This document shows, one piece after another, positions 54,539 to 63,857 of a stretch of DNA of 64,000 nt. The DNA is from Microbacterium sp. SA39. GTDB taxonomy: Bacteria > Actinomycetota > Actinomycetes > Actinomycetales > Microbacteriaceae. The stretch covers positions 62,001-126,000 of the forward strand of contig NZ_JXRU01000034.1 in NCBI RefSeq assembly GCF_000967865.1. The letters run 5' to 3'. Made by a program: the position numbers and the translations under genes. The notes beneath the pieces are model-generated. The model saw nothing but the letters and a program-made list of their open reading frames with translations. It made no database searches and was not told the DNA's origin. Each line of letters starts with the position of its first letter. Within the stretch, counting starts at the first letter, position 1.

Positions 54539-54691
54539 ATGGCACGGGTCGGCGGACGCAACCTCGCTATGAGCTGGGTGGCCGGCGTGATCTGCGCGGG
54601 CATCATCGCCGCCCTGCTGTGGCTCTCGCTGCCGATTCTTCCGGTCCTGGCCGAATTCGCCGGCGATGCCCTCCGCAGCTCATTGCCCTGA
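54539..54691 (+). CDS. Small single-pass membrane protein
   Basis: 50 residues with one transmembrane helix (about 13-37, WVAGVICAGIIAALLWLSLP). The ATG at 54539 follows the box TACCGT (54527-54532) by six bases, with GGAGG between, so both leaderless and leadered initiation fit. Function unknown; too short for a family call. Confidence 0.65.
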   Translation: MARVGGRNLAMSWVAGVICAGIIAALLWLSLPILPVLAEFAGDALRSSLP

Positions 54692-54808
54692 AGCCTGTGC
54701 CTCGCGCCCCGTGAGCTGCCGAATGGCGACACGTCGGCACGCCTCCAGGGGCGGCTGCGCGGGCGGCGGTAACCTCGCAGAGCACACATCCGATGAGAGG
54801 CGCACCGC

Positions 54809-55873
54809 ATGAGCGATCCTGAGGTTCACAAGACCGACAAGCCGGCGAACGTCGACGACGTGGTCGGCAGCGCCAACGCCAGTCTCGACGACGCGGCGGC
54901 CGCCGGCGCCGATGTCCCCGGAGCGCCGGTCCAGGGGTCGGAGAACACGACCCCTGAGAGCAAGCCCGTCGATCCCGACCTCGCCGCCTTCGAAGAGGCG
55001 GAACGCGACCACCCCGGCCTGTTCTCGTCACCCGCGGCAACCCAGACGACGCCCGCGTCTGAGCGCACGTACGGACGTGACGATGCTGATGCGACTCCCG
55101 CGTTCGTCGCCCCGGTCCCGCGCGACGACACAGCCACGTCCTCCTACGACCGCACGGATTCGTCGGACCGCGCGGACTCGTTCGACCGCACCGGCTCATA
55201 TGACCGCGAGGAGCGGGTCGCGGATGCCGCATACGCTCCGCACGCCGACCAGGTCGAGACGCGCATCGTCCCGTCCGAACCTCTGGTCGCCTCTGCCGCT
55301 CAGGCTCCGCAGCCGATCTTCGTGCAGGCACCCGAACCGCCGCGGGACCGTGGCAACCGCGGTACCGCGGGTGCCATCGGTCTGCTGGCGACCGTCGTCT
55401 TCGCCCTCCTCTACCTGGCCGCCACGATCGGCATCCGCGCGGCAGCCGGCGAGGTCACGGGGGAGAACATCGGAGATGCTCTCGTCGCACCGCTGCTCAC
55501 CTGGGGCTTCTGGACGCCGGTCGTGGTCTTCTTCCTGGGCTTCTGGCTGCTCGGCGCCGTGATCAACCGCGGCCGCTGGGGGCTGTGGGTGGTCTTCGGC
55601 ATCCTCGTCGGGCTCTTCGCCTACACCGGCCACATCCTGGGCCAGCTGTTCGAAGCCCCGTTCTGGATGCTCACCGCCTCCGAAGGTCTCGAGTTGGCCG
55701 GGTCGCAGCTCTTCCAGCCGCTCGCCATCGCCGCCTTCGTCTTCGGGCGCGAGCTGACGATCTGGTTCGGCGCGTGGGTCGCACGCAGCGGGGCCAGGAA
55801 GACCGAGCTCAACGCCGAGGCGCAGCGCGAGTACGAGCGCACCCTCGAAGCCGGTCCCACGCTCGCGAGGTAA
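54809..55873 (+). CDS. Membrane protein with long acidic disordered N-terminus
   Basis: 354 residues. The N-terminal 180 residues are acidic and disordered, with imperfect repeats YDRTDSSDRADSFDRTGSYD (near 110-135), rich in Asp, Ser and Arg. Four transmembrane helices follow (about 185-310), ending in a charged tail. No known family recognised. AGAGGCG precedes the ATG. Followed by another membrane protein gene overlapping its stop. Confidence 0.78.
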   Translation: MSDPEVHKTDKPANVDDVVGSANASLDDAAAAGADVPGAPVQGSENTTPESKPVDPDLAAFEEAERDHPGLFSSPAATQTTPASERTYGRDDADATPAFVAPVPRDDTATSSYDRTDSSDRADSFDRTGSYDREERVADAAYAPHADQVETRIVPSEPLVASAAQAPQPIFVQAPEPPRDRGNRGTAGAIGLLATVVFALLYLAATIGIRAAAGEVTGENIGDALVAPLLTWGFWTPVVVFFLGFWLLGAVINRGRWGLWVVFGILVGLFAYTGHILGQLFEAPFWMLTASEGLELAGSQLFQPLAIAAFVFGRELTIWFGAWVARSGARKTELNAEAQREYERTLEAGPTLAR

Positions 55874-56373
55874 TCACGAACGCCACGACGCCGAACCCCC
55901 GCGAGCCCGAGCCCGCGGGGGTTTCGGCCGTCCTGGCGCTGGTCTTCGCGACCGTGGGATTCTTCGCACTCGCCGTGTTCGGGCTGGGCGCGGTGAGTCT
56001 GCTCACGGATGCCGAAATCATCGCGGTACCGGGTCTCGGTCCGGTGCCCGGCATCATCGGAATGATCTCCGCGGTCGTGGGCTTCGCGCTCATGCTGCTG
56101 TCGGCGCTTCGCCGACAGCAGCCGTCGTTCTTCGCGACCATCTCTATCTCCCTCGTCGCAGGGCTCGCCCACCTCACGGGAGTCTGGGTCGCCGTCCTCT
56201 CCGGCTCCGGCAGTATCGTCATCGCCACGGCGGTGGCCGGGGATCTCGTGCGCGGAGGTGCCAGCGCCGTTCTGCTGCTCGCGGCCGCGATCGCGGCATG
56301 GGGAGGGATCGCACTCCGTCGTACGCGCGCGGCAAGACCGCGATGGCGCTGGGAGTCGGAAGACGACGAGTGA
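55873..56373 (+). CDS. Small membrane protein with non-canonical start
   Basis: About 166 residues with four to five hydrophobic segments (AVLALVFATVGFFALAVFGLG, IIGMISAVVGFALMLL and others) and a basic tail. The frame overlaps the preceding stop by one base (TAATC at 55871-55875) and has no ATG, GTG or TTG near its natural beginning; the first plausible codon is ATC at 55873, with GAGG three bases upstream. A GTG inside the first helix would cut the protein. Start therefore uncertain; translation may be coupled to the preceding gene. Confidence 0.65.
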   Translation: MTNATTPNPREPEPAGVSAVLALVFATVGFFALAVFGLGAVSLLTDAEIIAVPGLGPVPGIIGMISAVVGFALMLLSALRRQQPSFFATISISLVAGLAHLTGVWVAVLSGSGSIVIATAVAGDLVRGGASAVLLLAAAIAAWGGIALRRTRAARPRWRWESEDDE

Positions 56374-56433
56374 CGCCCCGCCGAGGCGCGGGAAATCGCG
56401 ACCGCCAGGCGCGACGCGCCGTACGCTGGTGGA

Positions 56434-57081
56434 GTGGAGCGCTCGTTGGAGACGCAGGTGGACCAGGCCGTCGAGGCCTGGCTGCGCTGGGTGCCGCGCT
56501 GGGAGCCGGCGACTCATCGCGGTCGCGTCGCGCCGTGCCGTCGGTGCCTCGGGTCGCCCATCCTGTCGGCGGCAGGGATCGGAGCCAACACGCCCCACGG
56601 TGTGCAGCACGGCCTCTCCACCCGGATGAAGACCATCGTCGACCATGCGGTGGCCTACTACACGGCACGCAATCTGCCGATGCTGCAGCGCGAGCTCGAC
56701 GACCAGGCCGCCAGGAACCGTGCTCGCAGCTATCGGCCGACGGAAGACCTCGACCCCGAGTTCGACGGCCTGCCGCTCGATCCGGAACCGGTGCCGGGAG
56801 CCCCGTTCCTCTTCACGATCGCGGGGCTCGCCGATGACGCTGCCGATCAGCTCCCGCCGCTCCCGCCGCTGACGGAGGAGGCGAAGATCGCGCTGCGCCA
56901 GGAGGTCGCTCTCGCCGACGAGTACGCCAATATGGTGGGACGAGAGATCTGCGGCATCCTCCTGCGGCACCGTCTGCACATCCAGGCGGCGATCTCTCAG
57001 CACGTCGAGCCGCAGATCGAGGCCCTGCTCGCCGAGCTGACCCAGTCTCTGGACTCGCCTTTCGATCCGGATGCCGCGTAG
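56434..57081 (+). CDS. Unrecognised cytoplasmic protein
   Basis: 215 residues, soluble, without known motif. A CRRC pair occurs near residue 35 (APCRRCLGSPILS). Acid-rich C-terminus. GTG start six bases after TACGCT (56422-56427), so likely leaderless. Directly precedes the str operon promoter. Confidence 0.75.
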   Translation: MERSLETQVDQAVEAWLRWVPRWEPATHRGRVAPCRRCLGSPILSAAGIGANTPHGVQHGLSTRMKTIVDHAVAYYTARNLPMLQRELDDQAARNRARSYRPTEDLDPEFDGLPLDPEPVPGAPFLFTIAGLADDAADQLPPLPPLTEEAKIALRQEVALADEYANMVGREICGILLRHRLHIQAAISQHVEPQIEALLAELTQSLDSPFDPDAA

Positions 57082-57099
57082 GCGCAGCCGCCCGCTCAT

Positions 57100-57128
57100 T
57101 TGACCGCCAGGTTACGCGGCATTACACT
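57100..57128 (+). promoter_or_regulatory. Main promoter of the str operon
   Basis: TTGACC (57100-57105), 17-bp spacer, TACACT (57123-57128): near-consensus housekeeping sigma elements. Transcription should begin near 57135, giving a leader of about 160 bases before rpsL. Confidence 0.75.
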
Positions 57129-57141
57129 TGATCAGGTGTGT

Positions 57142-57157
57142 GCACGTCTTGACGTGC
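57142..57157 (+). promoter_or_regulatory. Leader hairpin of the str operon
   Basis: GCACGT-CTTG-ACGTGC forms a 6-bp stem with a 4-base loop right after the expected start of the str mRNA. Possible stability or regulatory element. Confidence 0.45.
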
Positions 57158-57295
57158 GCGCTGGGCGTCGGCACCTTGCCGGTCCGCCTCCACGGCATAC
57201 CCACCACACCACAAAGCCCGCCGATTCCGGCGTGCCGGTGGGGCATGATGTGAAATCCATCACGCTGTCACCGTGCAGCACTATGAGGAGAGAAC

Positions 57296-57664
57296 GTGCC
57301 AACCATTCAGCAGTTGGTTCGCAAGGGTCGCTCGCCGAAGGTCACCAAGACCAAGACGCCTGCCCTGAAGTCGAACCCGCAGCAGGCCGGGGTCTGCACC
57401 CGCGTCTACACCACCACCCCGAAGAAGCCGAACTCGGCGATGCGCAAGGTCGCTCGTGTGAAGCTGCGCAACGGCGCCGAGGTCACCGCGTACATCCCCG
57501 GCGAGGGTCACAACCTCCAGGAGCACTCCCTGGTGCTCGTCCGTGGCGGTCGTGTGAAGGACCTCCCCGGTGTGCGTTACAAGATCGTCCGCGGCGCCCT
57601 GGACACCCAGGCCGTCAAGAACCGTAAGCAGGCTCGTTCCCGCTACGGCGCGAAGAAGGGTTGA
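57296..57664 (+). CDS. rpsL: 30S ribosomal protein S12
   Basis: 122 residues. [19 protein letters not shown] carries the conserved lysine region involved in decoding and in streptomycin action; the wild-type Lys residues are present. GTG start with GAGGAG 5-10 bases upstream. First gene of the str operon rpsL-rpsG-fusA-tuf. Confidence 0.99.
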   Translation: MPTIQQLVRKGRSPKVTKTKTPALKSNPQQAGVCTRVYTTTPKKPNSAMRKVARVKLRNGAEVTAYIPGEGHNLQEHSLVLVRGGRVKDLPGVRYKIVRGALDTQAVKNRKQARSRYGAKKG

Positions 57665-57669
57665 GTTAA

Positions 57670-58143
57670 ATGCCTCGTAAGGGTCCAGCCCCCAAGCGCC
57701 CCGTCGTCAACGACCCGGTATACGGCGCTCCGATCGTCACCTCGCTGGTGAACAAGATCCTCGTCGACGGCAAGAAGTCGATCGCCGAGTCGATCGTCTA
57801 CGGCGCCCTCCGCGGCGTCGAGGCGAAGAACGGCGGCCAGGACGCCGTCGCCACCCTCAAGAAGGCGCTCGACAACGTGCGCCCCACCCTCGAGGTCCGC
57901 AGCCGCCGCGTCGGTGGCTCGACCTACCAGGTTCCGATCGAGGTCAAGCCGCACCGTGCGAACACCCTCGCGCTGCGCTGGCTCGTGAGCTACGCCAAGG
58001 GTCGTCGTGAGAAGACGATGACCGAGCGTCTGCAGAACGAGATCCTGGACGCGTCGAACGGCCTGGGTGCCGCGGTCAAGCGCCGTGAAGACACTCACAA
58101 GATGGCCGAGTCGAACCGCGCGTTCGCTCACTACCGCTGGTAA
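57670..58143 (+). CDS. rpsG: 30S ribosomal protein S7
   Basis: 157 residues; [18 protein letters not shown] and [21 protein letters not shown] are diagnostic. It nucleates the 30S head and contacts tRNA at the E site. Follows rpsL by five bases. Confidence 0.99.
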   Translation: MPRKGPAPKRPVVNDPVYGAPIVTSLVNKILVDGKKSIAESIVYGALRGVEAKNGGQDAVATLKKALDNVRPTLEVRSRRVGGSTYQVPIEVKPHRANTLALRWLVSYAKGRREKTMTERLQNEILDASNGLGAAVKRREDTHKMAESNRAFAHYRW

Positions 58144-58150
58144 ACACTTC

Positions 58151-58181
58151 GCCCGCTCCCGGCTGCACGCCGGGAGCGGGC
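58151..58181 (+). terminator. Perfect hairpin between rpsG and fusA
   Basis: A perfect 13-bp stem (GCCCGCTCCCGGC at 58151-58163 with 58169-58181) around TGCAC, no T tract after it. It lies inside the str operon, so it is more likely a processing or attenuation point than a full stop. Confidence 0.6.
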
Positions 58182-58227
58182 ACCCCCTCCGCGCAGTACC
58201 CCTGCACGAAAAGATAAGGACACTCCT

Positions 58228-60345
58228 GTGGCACAAGACGTGCTCACCGACCTGAGCAAGGTCCGCAACATCGGCATCATGGCGCACATCGATGCCGGCA
58301 AGACGACGACGACAGAGCGCATCCTGTTCTACACGGGCGTCAACCACAAGCTCGGCGAGACGCACGATGGCGCCTCGACCACCGACTGGATGGAACAGGA
58401 GAAGGAGCGCGGCATCACGATCACGTCTGCCGCCGTGACCTGCTACTGGGACAAGAACCAGATCAACATCATCGACACCCCCGGTCACGTGGACTTCACG
58501 GTCGAGGTGGAGCGCTCGCTCCGCGTCCTCGACGGTGCCGTCGCCGTCTTCGACGGCAAGGAGGGCGTCGAGCCCCAGTCCGAGACCGTGTGGCGTCAGG
58601 CCGACAAGTACAACGTCCCGCGCATCTGCTTCGTCAACAAGATGGACAAGCTCGGTGCCGACTTCTACTTCACGGTCGACACGATCATCAACCGCCTCGG
58701 TGCGAAGCCGCTGGTCATCCAGCTGCCCATCGGCGCGGAGAACGACTTCATCGGCGTCGTCGACCTGGTCGAGATGCGCGCGCTGGTCTGGGCGGGTGAC
58801 TCCAAGGGTGACGTCACCATGGGAGCCTCGTACGAGATCCAGGAGATCCCGGCTGACCTCAAGGAGAAGGCGGACGAGTACCGTCAGCAGCTCCTCGAGA
58901 CCGTCGCCGAGACCGATGACGCGCTGCTCGAGAAGTTCTTCGGTGGCGAGGAGCTCACGGTCGCCGAGATCAAGGGCGCGATCCGCAAGCTCACCGTCGC
59001 CTCCGAGATCTACCCGGTCCTCTGCGGCTCCGCGTTCAAGAACCGCGGCGTCCAGCCGATGCTCGACGCGGTCGTCGACTACCTGCCGAACCCGCTCGAC
59101 GTGGGATCGATCCAGGCGCACGACCCCAAGGACTACGACACGATCATCGAGCGTCACCCCGACGCCAAGGACCCGTTCGCGGCCCTGGCGTTCAAGGTCG
59201 CCGTGCACCCGTTCTTCGGTCGCCTCACCTACGTCCGCGTGTACTCGGGTCACCTCGACTCCGGTTCCGCGGTCATCAACTCGACCAAGGGCAAGAAGGA
59301 GCGCATCGGGAAGATCTTCCAGATGCACGCCAACAAGGAGATCCCGGTTCCCTCGGTCACCGCCGGCAACATCTACGCTGTCATCGGTCTGAAGGACACC
59401 ACCACCGGTGACACCCTGACCGACCCGGCGCACCCGGTCGTCCTCGAGTCGATGACGTTCCCTGAGCCCGTCATCGAGGTCGCCATCGAGCCGAAGACCA
59501 AGGCCGACCAGGAGAAGCTGGGTGTCGCCATCCAGAAGCTCGCTGAAGAGGACCCGACCTTCCGCACGGAGCTCAACCCCGAGACCGGTCAGACGACCAT
59601 CAAGGGCATGGGCGAACTGCACCTCGACATCCTCGTCGATCGCATGAAGCGCGAGTTCAACGTCGAGGCGAACGTCGGAAAGCCCCAGGTGGCCTACCGC
59701 GAGACGATCCGCAAGACCGTCGAGAAGCACGACTACACCCACAAGAAGCAGACGGGTGGATCGGGCCAGTTCGCCAAGATCCAGTTCAACATCGAGCCGC
59801 TCGATCTGGACGACGAGAAGACCTACGAGTTCGTGAACGCCGTCACCGGTGGTCGCATCCCTCGTGAGTACATCGGCTCGATCGATGCCGGTTTCCAGGA
59901 CTCCATGAACGTCGGAGTCCTCGCGGGCTACCCGATCGTCGGCGTCAAGGCGACCATCGTCGATGGTGCTGCGCACGACGTCGACTCCTCGGAGATGGCG
60001 TTCAAGATCGCCGGATCGATGGGTATGAAGGAGGCTCTCCGTCGGGCGAGCCCCGTGCTCCTCGAGCCGCTGATGGCCGTCGAGGTGCGCACGCCCGAGG
60101 AGTACATGGGCGACGTCATCGGCGACCTGAACTCGCGTCGCGGTCAGATCCAGTCGATGGAGGATGCCGCCGGCGTCAAGGTCGTCCGTGCGCACGTCCC
60201 GCTGTCCGAGATGTTCGGCTACATCGGTGACCTGCGCTCGAAGACCTCGGGTCGCGCGGTCTACTCGATGGAGTTCAACAGCTACGCTGAGGTTCCCCGC
60301 AACGTGGCCGACGAGATCGTCCAGAAGCACCAGGGCGGCGAGTAA
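58228..60345 (+). CDS. fusA: Elongation factor G
   Basis: 705 residues with GTPase motif [22 protein letters not shown] and NKMDKLGAD, and all five EF-G domains. It drives translocation and, with RRF, ribosome recycling. GTG start with AAGGA upstream. No obvious fusidic-acid-resistance change was looked for in detail. Confidence 0.99.
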   Translation: MAQDVLTDLSKVRNIGIMAHIDAGKTTTTERILFYTGVNHKLGETHDGASTTDWMEQEKERGITITSAAVTCYWDKNQINIIDTPGHVDFTVEVERSLRVLDGAVAVFDGKEGVEPQSETVWRQADKYNVPRICFVNKMDKLGADFYFTVDTIINRLGAKPLVIQLPIGAENDFIGVVDLVEMRALVWAGDSKGDVTMGASYEIQEIPADLKEKADEYRQQLLETVAETDDALLEKFFGGEELTVAEIKGAIRKLTVASEIYPVLCGSAFKNRGVQPMLDAVVDYLPNPLDVGSIQAHDPKDYDTIIERHPDAKDPFAALAFKVAVHPFFGRLTYVRVYSGHLDSGSAVINSTKGKKERIGKIFQMHANKEIPVPSVTAGNIYAVIGLKDTTTGDTLTDPAHPVVLESMTFPEPVIEVAIEPKTKADQEKLGVAIQKLAEEDPTFRTELNPETGQTTIKGMGELHLDILVDRMKREFNVEANVGKPQVAYRETIRKTVEKHDYTHKKQTGGSGQFAKIQFNIEPLDLDDEKTYEFVNAVTGGRIPREYIGSIDAGFQDSMNVGVLAGYPIVGVKATIVDGAAHDVDSSEMAFKIAGSMGMKEALRRASPVLLEPLMAVEVRTPEEYMGDVIGDLNSRRGQIQSMEDAAGVKVVRAHVPLSEMFGYIGDLRSKTSGRAVYSMEFNSYAEVPRNVADEIVQKHQGGE

Positions 60346-60353
60346 CGACCTTT

Positions 60354-60383
60354 CTGGGAGCCGGGTTCCGACCCGGCTCCCAG
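60354..60383 (+). terminator. Hairpin between fusA and tuf
   Basis: CTGGGAGCCGGGT (60354-60366) pairs perfectly with 60371-60383 around TCCG: 13 bp. It ends the fusA transcript fully or partly; the following sequence is A/T-rich and holds a candidate tuf promoter. Confidence 0.65.
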
Positions 60384-60413
60384 GACTCCTACAACTTCAC
60401 ATTCCCTCTCTAC

Positions 60414-60419
60414 TAAACT
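60414..60419 (+). promoter_or_regulatory. Candidate tuf promoter (-10 box)
   Basis: TAAACT at 60414-60419 in an A/T-rich stretch between the fusA hairpin and tuf. A clear -35 is not seen. It would give tuf an independent transcript with a leader of about 70 bases. Confidence 0.45.
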
Positions 60420-60494
60420 GAGATTCACACCCGTAGAGAACCGGTCGCAAACCAGTGCCCGGCACCCTCTACATGACGTCCTGAGGAGGACCCA

Positions 60495-61685
<1,191 letters not shown>

Positions 61686-61704
61686 GCATCTGCTTCCTCG
61701 CACA

Positions 61705-61733
61705 GGGGTCGGGCCTTCGGGTCCGGCCCCTTT
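61705..61733 (+). terminator. Terminator after tuf
   Basis: 11-bp stem (61705-61715 with 61720-61730, two G-U pairs) with a TTCG tetraloop, followed by TTT. Ends the str operon. Confidence 0.85.
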
Positions 61734-61836
61734 GTCGTCGCCGCGCGACGCGAGGGTTCCGTTTGCCGGAAGAGGCATGCACAATGATGTTGTCGATCCT
61801 CACCGGGTCGACAGCTCACACCTGAGAAGGGGAACC

Positions 61837-62049
61837 ATGGCCATCGATGACGCCGTCAACAAGGGCAGAGACCTGTACGAGCAGAACAAGGACAAGATCG
61901 CCGAGGCCGTCAAGAGCGAGCAGGCGGAGGACATCAGCGACAGAGTTCTCGACGGTGTCGCGGACTTCGCCAAGAAGATCGCGCCCGGCGCAGCCGACAA
62001 GATCGACGAGATCCGCGAGAGCGCCGACAAGTCCGTCGGCAACGAGTAG
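61837..62049 (+). CDS. Small helical protein, antitoxin-like
   Basis: 70 residues predicted to be almost entirely helical and highly charged (DAVNKGRDLYEQNKDKIAEAVKSEQAEDISDRVLDGVADFAKKIAPG). Resembles MT0933-type antitoxin-like proteins of mycobacteria, but no toxin gene is next to it. AAGGGGA lies before the ATG. A membrane or protein-binding amphipathic role is equally possible. Confidence 0.6.
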   Translation: MAIDDAVNKGRDLYEQNKDKIAEAVKSEQAEDISDRVLDGVADFAKKIAPGAADKIDEIRESADKSVGNE

Positions 62050-62065
62050 CGCTCGCTCCCGTTGT

Positions 62066-62100
62066 GAAACGGCGTTCCACCTCGCGTGGAACGCCGTTTC
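62066..62100 (+). terminator. Perfect 15-bp hairpin
   Basis: GAAACGGCGTTCCAC (62066-62080) pairs with 62086-62100 around CTCGC. Ends the small-protein transcript; followed by CGTGTTT. Confidence 0.8.
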
Positions 62101-62157
62101 CGTGTTTCCGACCAGTATTCCGGGCTCTGCGGACTCGCGAAGGAGCTCGGGAACACG

Positions 62158-62163
62158 TATGAT
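62158..62163 (+). promoter_or_regulatory. -10 box of candidate non-coding RNA
   Basis: TATGAT, seven bases before the first base (62170) of the first hairpin. No good -35 is seen. Confidence 0.45.
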
Positions 62164-62169
62164 ATTCGA

Positions 62170-62450
62170 GACCGCCTGGGGATCTTGCGGTCGGGGCAGC
62201 CGAAGGGGTTCGGCTCCCGAAATTCGCGGTTTCCGCGAACAATCTGGGGATAAACGATTTTGGGGATCATCGTACGACGCGCGCACTCTGTGCGCCTGAG
62301 CGTCTCCCTGCCTGCGCGGCGGGTCTTCCGTCGCGCCCTCGATCGAGGATCCCGGCGTCCCTTCACGCCGGTATCCTCGCGTTCGGTGTGCCCCCTCGCA
62401 CTGAACGTCCTCCCCAAGCGGGGCGAGGCATGGGGATGCCTCGCCCCGCT
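62170..62450 (+). ncRNA. Candidate structured non-coding RNA
   Basis: No coding frame fits, but the 281 bases fold into a row of perfect or near-perfect hairpins: 62170-62192 (GACCGC stem), 62198-62215 (7 bp, GGGG loop), 62223-62239 (7 bp), 62254-62273, 62281-62295 (6 bp), 62344-62379 (7+7 bp) and a final 15-bp stem at 62417-62450, also with a GGGG loop. TGGGGAT occurs four times, mostly in loops. A -10 box lies upstream. It does not look like RNase P RNA, tmRNA, 6S or SRP RNA as I know them. It could also be a leader of the S10 operon. Confidence 0.45.
62417..62450 (+). terminator. Terminator-like 15-bp hairpin of the candidate RNA
   Basis: AGCGGGGCGAGGCAT (62417-62431) pairs perfectly with 62436-62450; GGGG loop; CTCCTCT follows. 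Confidence 0.65.
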
Positions 62451-62518
62451 CTCCTCTGCGATCTGACCCGGATCGGGCTCGTTTCGAGTCCGGCCGGCAC
62501 GGCGCGACACGCCCGGGT

Positions 62519-62548
62519 TTGCAGAAGTGAAATCAGCCGTGGCAGAAT
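62519..62548 (+). promoter_or_regulatory. Promoter of the S10 operon
   Basis: TTGCAG (62519-62524), 18-bp spacer, CAGAAT (62543-62548). A start near 62555 would give a leader of about 325 bases before rpsJ. Confidence 0.55.
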
Positions 62549-62554
62549 AGACAG

Positions 62555-62878
62555 GTTCGATATTCCGTCGCCGCTGTGCGTGCGATGGATCACTGCCAGG
62601 GCAGTGCATAGACGGTGCCTCCTCCGGGATGGTGCAGGGTTCTAGGCCGCGGGTAGCAGAGCAATCCCCGACACCTTCTTCCGAGGAGGTTCGCCGTGCG
62701 CGGCGGAGGTCGGCATCCGCATGTCGGAAGACACGCGGCTGACACAAGAACAGTGGTGCAGCAGATCGACTCGCGAGAGCCGTTCGAGTGCCGAGGCGCG
62801 AACAGCGCCGACGTGCGTCCAATGCCCCAGGGTCACCCGGCCCAGGACGGTAAGACGCTTAAAGAGAGAGAGCAGACA
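62555..62878 (+). other. S10 operon leader
   Basis: Untranslated region before rpsJ. Contains the hairpin CACTGC-CAGG-GCAGTG (62591-62606) and a GAGAGAG ribosome site before the ATG. A GTG at 62696, in frame with rpsJ and preceded by GGAGG, would add 61 residues; it is ignored because S10 is 102 residues in relatives. Might be a short leader peptide or regulatory site. Confidence 0.5.
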
Positions 62879-63187
62879 ATGGCGGGACAGAAGATCCGCA
62901 TTCGCCTGAAGTCGTATGACCACGAGGTCATCGACACGTCCGCACGCAAGATCGTGGACACCGTGACCCGTGCGGGCGCGACCGTCGTCGGTCCCGTGCC
63001 CCTTCCGACCGAGAAGAACGTCGTGTGCGTCATCCGGTCGCCGCACAAGTACAAGGACAGCCGCGAGCACTTCGAGATGCGCACCCACAAGCGTCTGATC
63101 GACATCGTCGACCCGACGCCCAAGGCTGTCGACTCGCTGATGCGTCTCGACCTCCCGGCCGATGTCAACATCGAGATCAAGCTCTGA
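62879..63187 (+). CDS. rpsJ: 30S ribosomal protein S10
   Basis: 102 residues. [24 protein letters not shown] and [22 protein letters not shown] are diagnostic for S10. The ATG at 62879 has GAGAGAGA upstream. First gene of the S10 operon, then rplC and rplD. Also part of NusB-S10 antitermination in many bacteria. Confidence 0.99.
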   Translation: MAGQKIRIRLKSYDHEVIDTSARKIVDTVTRAGATVVGPVPLPTEKNVVCVIRSPHKYKDSREHFEMRTHKRLIDIVDPTPKAVDSLMRLDLPADVNIEIKL

Positions 63188-63195
63188 GGTCCGGC

Positions 63196-63855
63196 ATGGT
63201 TGACATCAACTCCAAGGTTTCCAAGGGCATGCTGGGCACGAAGCTCGGCATGACCCAGGTCTGGAACGAGAGCGGCAAGCTCGTTCCCGTCACCGTCATC
63301 GAACTCGCACCCAACGTGGTCACGCAGGTTCGCACGCCCGAGAAGGACGGCTACAACGCCGTCCAGATCGCGTACGGCCAGATCGACCCGCGCAAGGTGA
63401 ACAAGCCCCTCACGGCTCACTTCGAAGCGGCCGGCGTCACGCCGCGCCGTCACGTCACCGAGATCCGCACCGCGGATGCCGCCGAGTACACGCTCGGTCA
63501 GGAACTCACGGTCGACGGCACGTTCGAAGCCGGCCAGCTCGTCGACGTCGTCGGCACGAGCAAGGGCAAGGGCACCGCGGGTGTCATGAAGCGCCACAAC
63601 TTCAAGGGCGTCTCGGCATCCCACGGTTCGCACCGCAACCACCGCAAGCCCGGCTCCATCGGCGCATCGTCGACTCCGAGCCGCGTCTTCAAGGGCATGC
63701 GCATGGCCGGCCGTATGGGTGGCGAGCGCGTGACCGTCCTCAACCTCACGGTGCACGCCATCGACATCGAGAAGGGTCTGCTGCTCGTCAAGGGCGCGGT
63801 CCCCGGTGCTCGTGGCCGCATCGTCTACGTCCGCAACGCAGTGAAGGGTGCCTGA
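63196..63855 (+). CDS. rplC: 50S ribosomal protein L3
   Basis: 219 residues with [23 protein letters not shown] and the loop [27 protein letters not shown], which reaches the peptidyl-transferase centre. GAGG precedes the ATG, which starts eight bases after the rpsJ stop. Confidence 0.99.
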   Translation: MVDINSKVSKGMLGTKLGMTQVWNESGKLVPVTVIELAPNVVTQVRTPEKDGYNAVQIAYGQIDPRKVNKPLTAHFEAAGVTPRRHVTEIRTADAAEYTLGQELTVDGTFEAGQLVDVVGTSKGKGTAGVMKRHNFKGVSASHGSHRNHRKPGSIGASSTPSRVFKGMRMAGRMGGERVTVLNLTVHAIDIEKGLLLVKGAVPGARGRIVYVRNAVKGA

Positions 63856-63857
63856 TC

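Noticed and set aside
57149-57177. Second str promoter starting with TTGACG
   Set aside because: TTGACG overlaps the leader hairpin and no -10 is found at 16-18 bp.
57643-60330. An 895-codon open frame antisense to fusA
   Set aside because: Arises from strong codon bias of fusA (Asp/Val/Leu/Arg-rich antisense); no homology.
62170-62450. RNase P RNA, tmRNA or 6C RNA
   Set aside because: No RNase P core motif, no CCA or tag frame, loops carry GGGG on this strand rather than six Cs; left as unclassified.
62696-62878. N-terminal extension of rpsJ from a GTG with GGAGG
   Set aside because: S10 is about 102 residues in all bacteria; the extension is not protein-like. Noted as possible leader peptide only.
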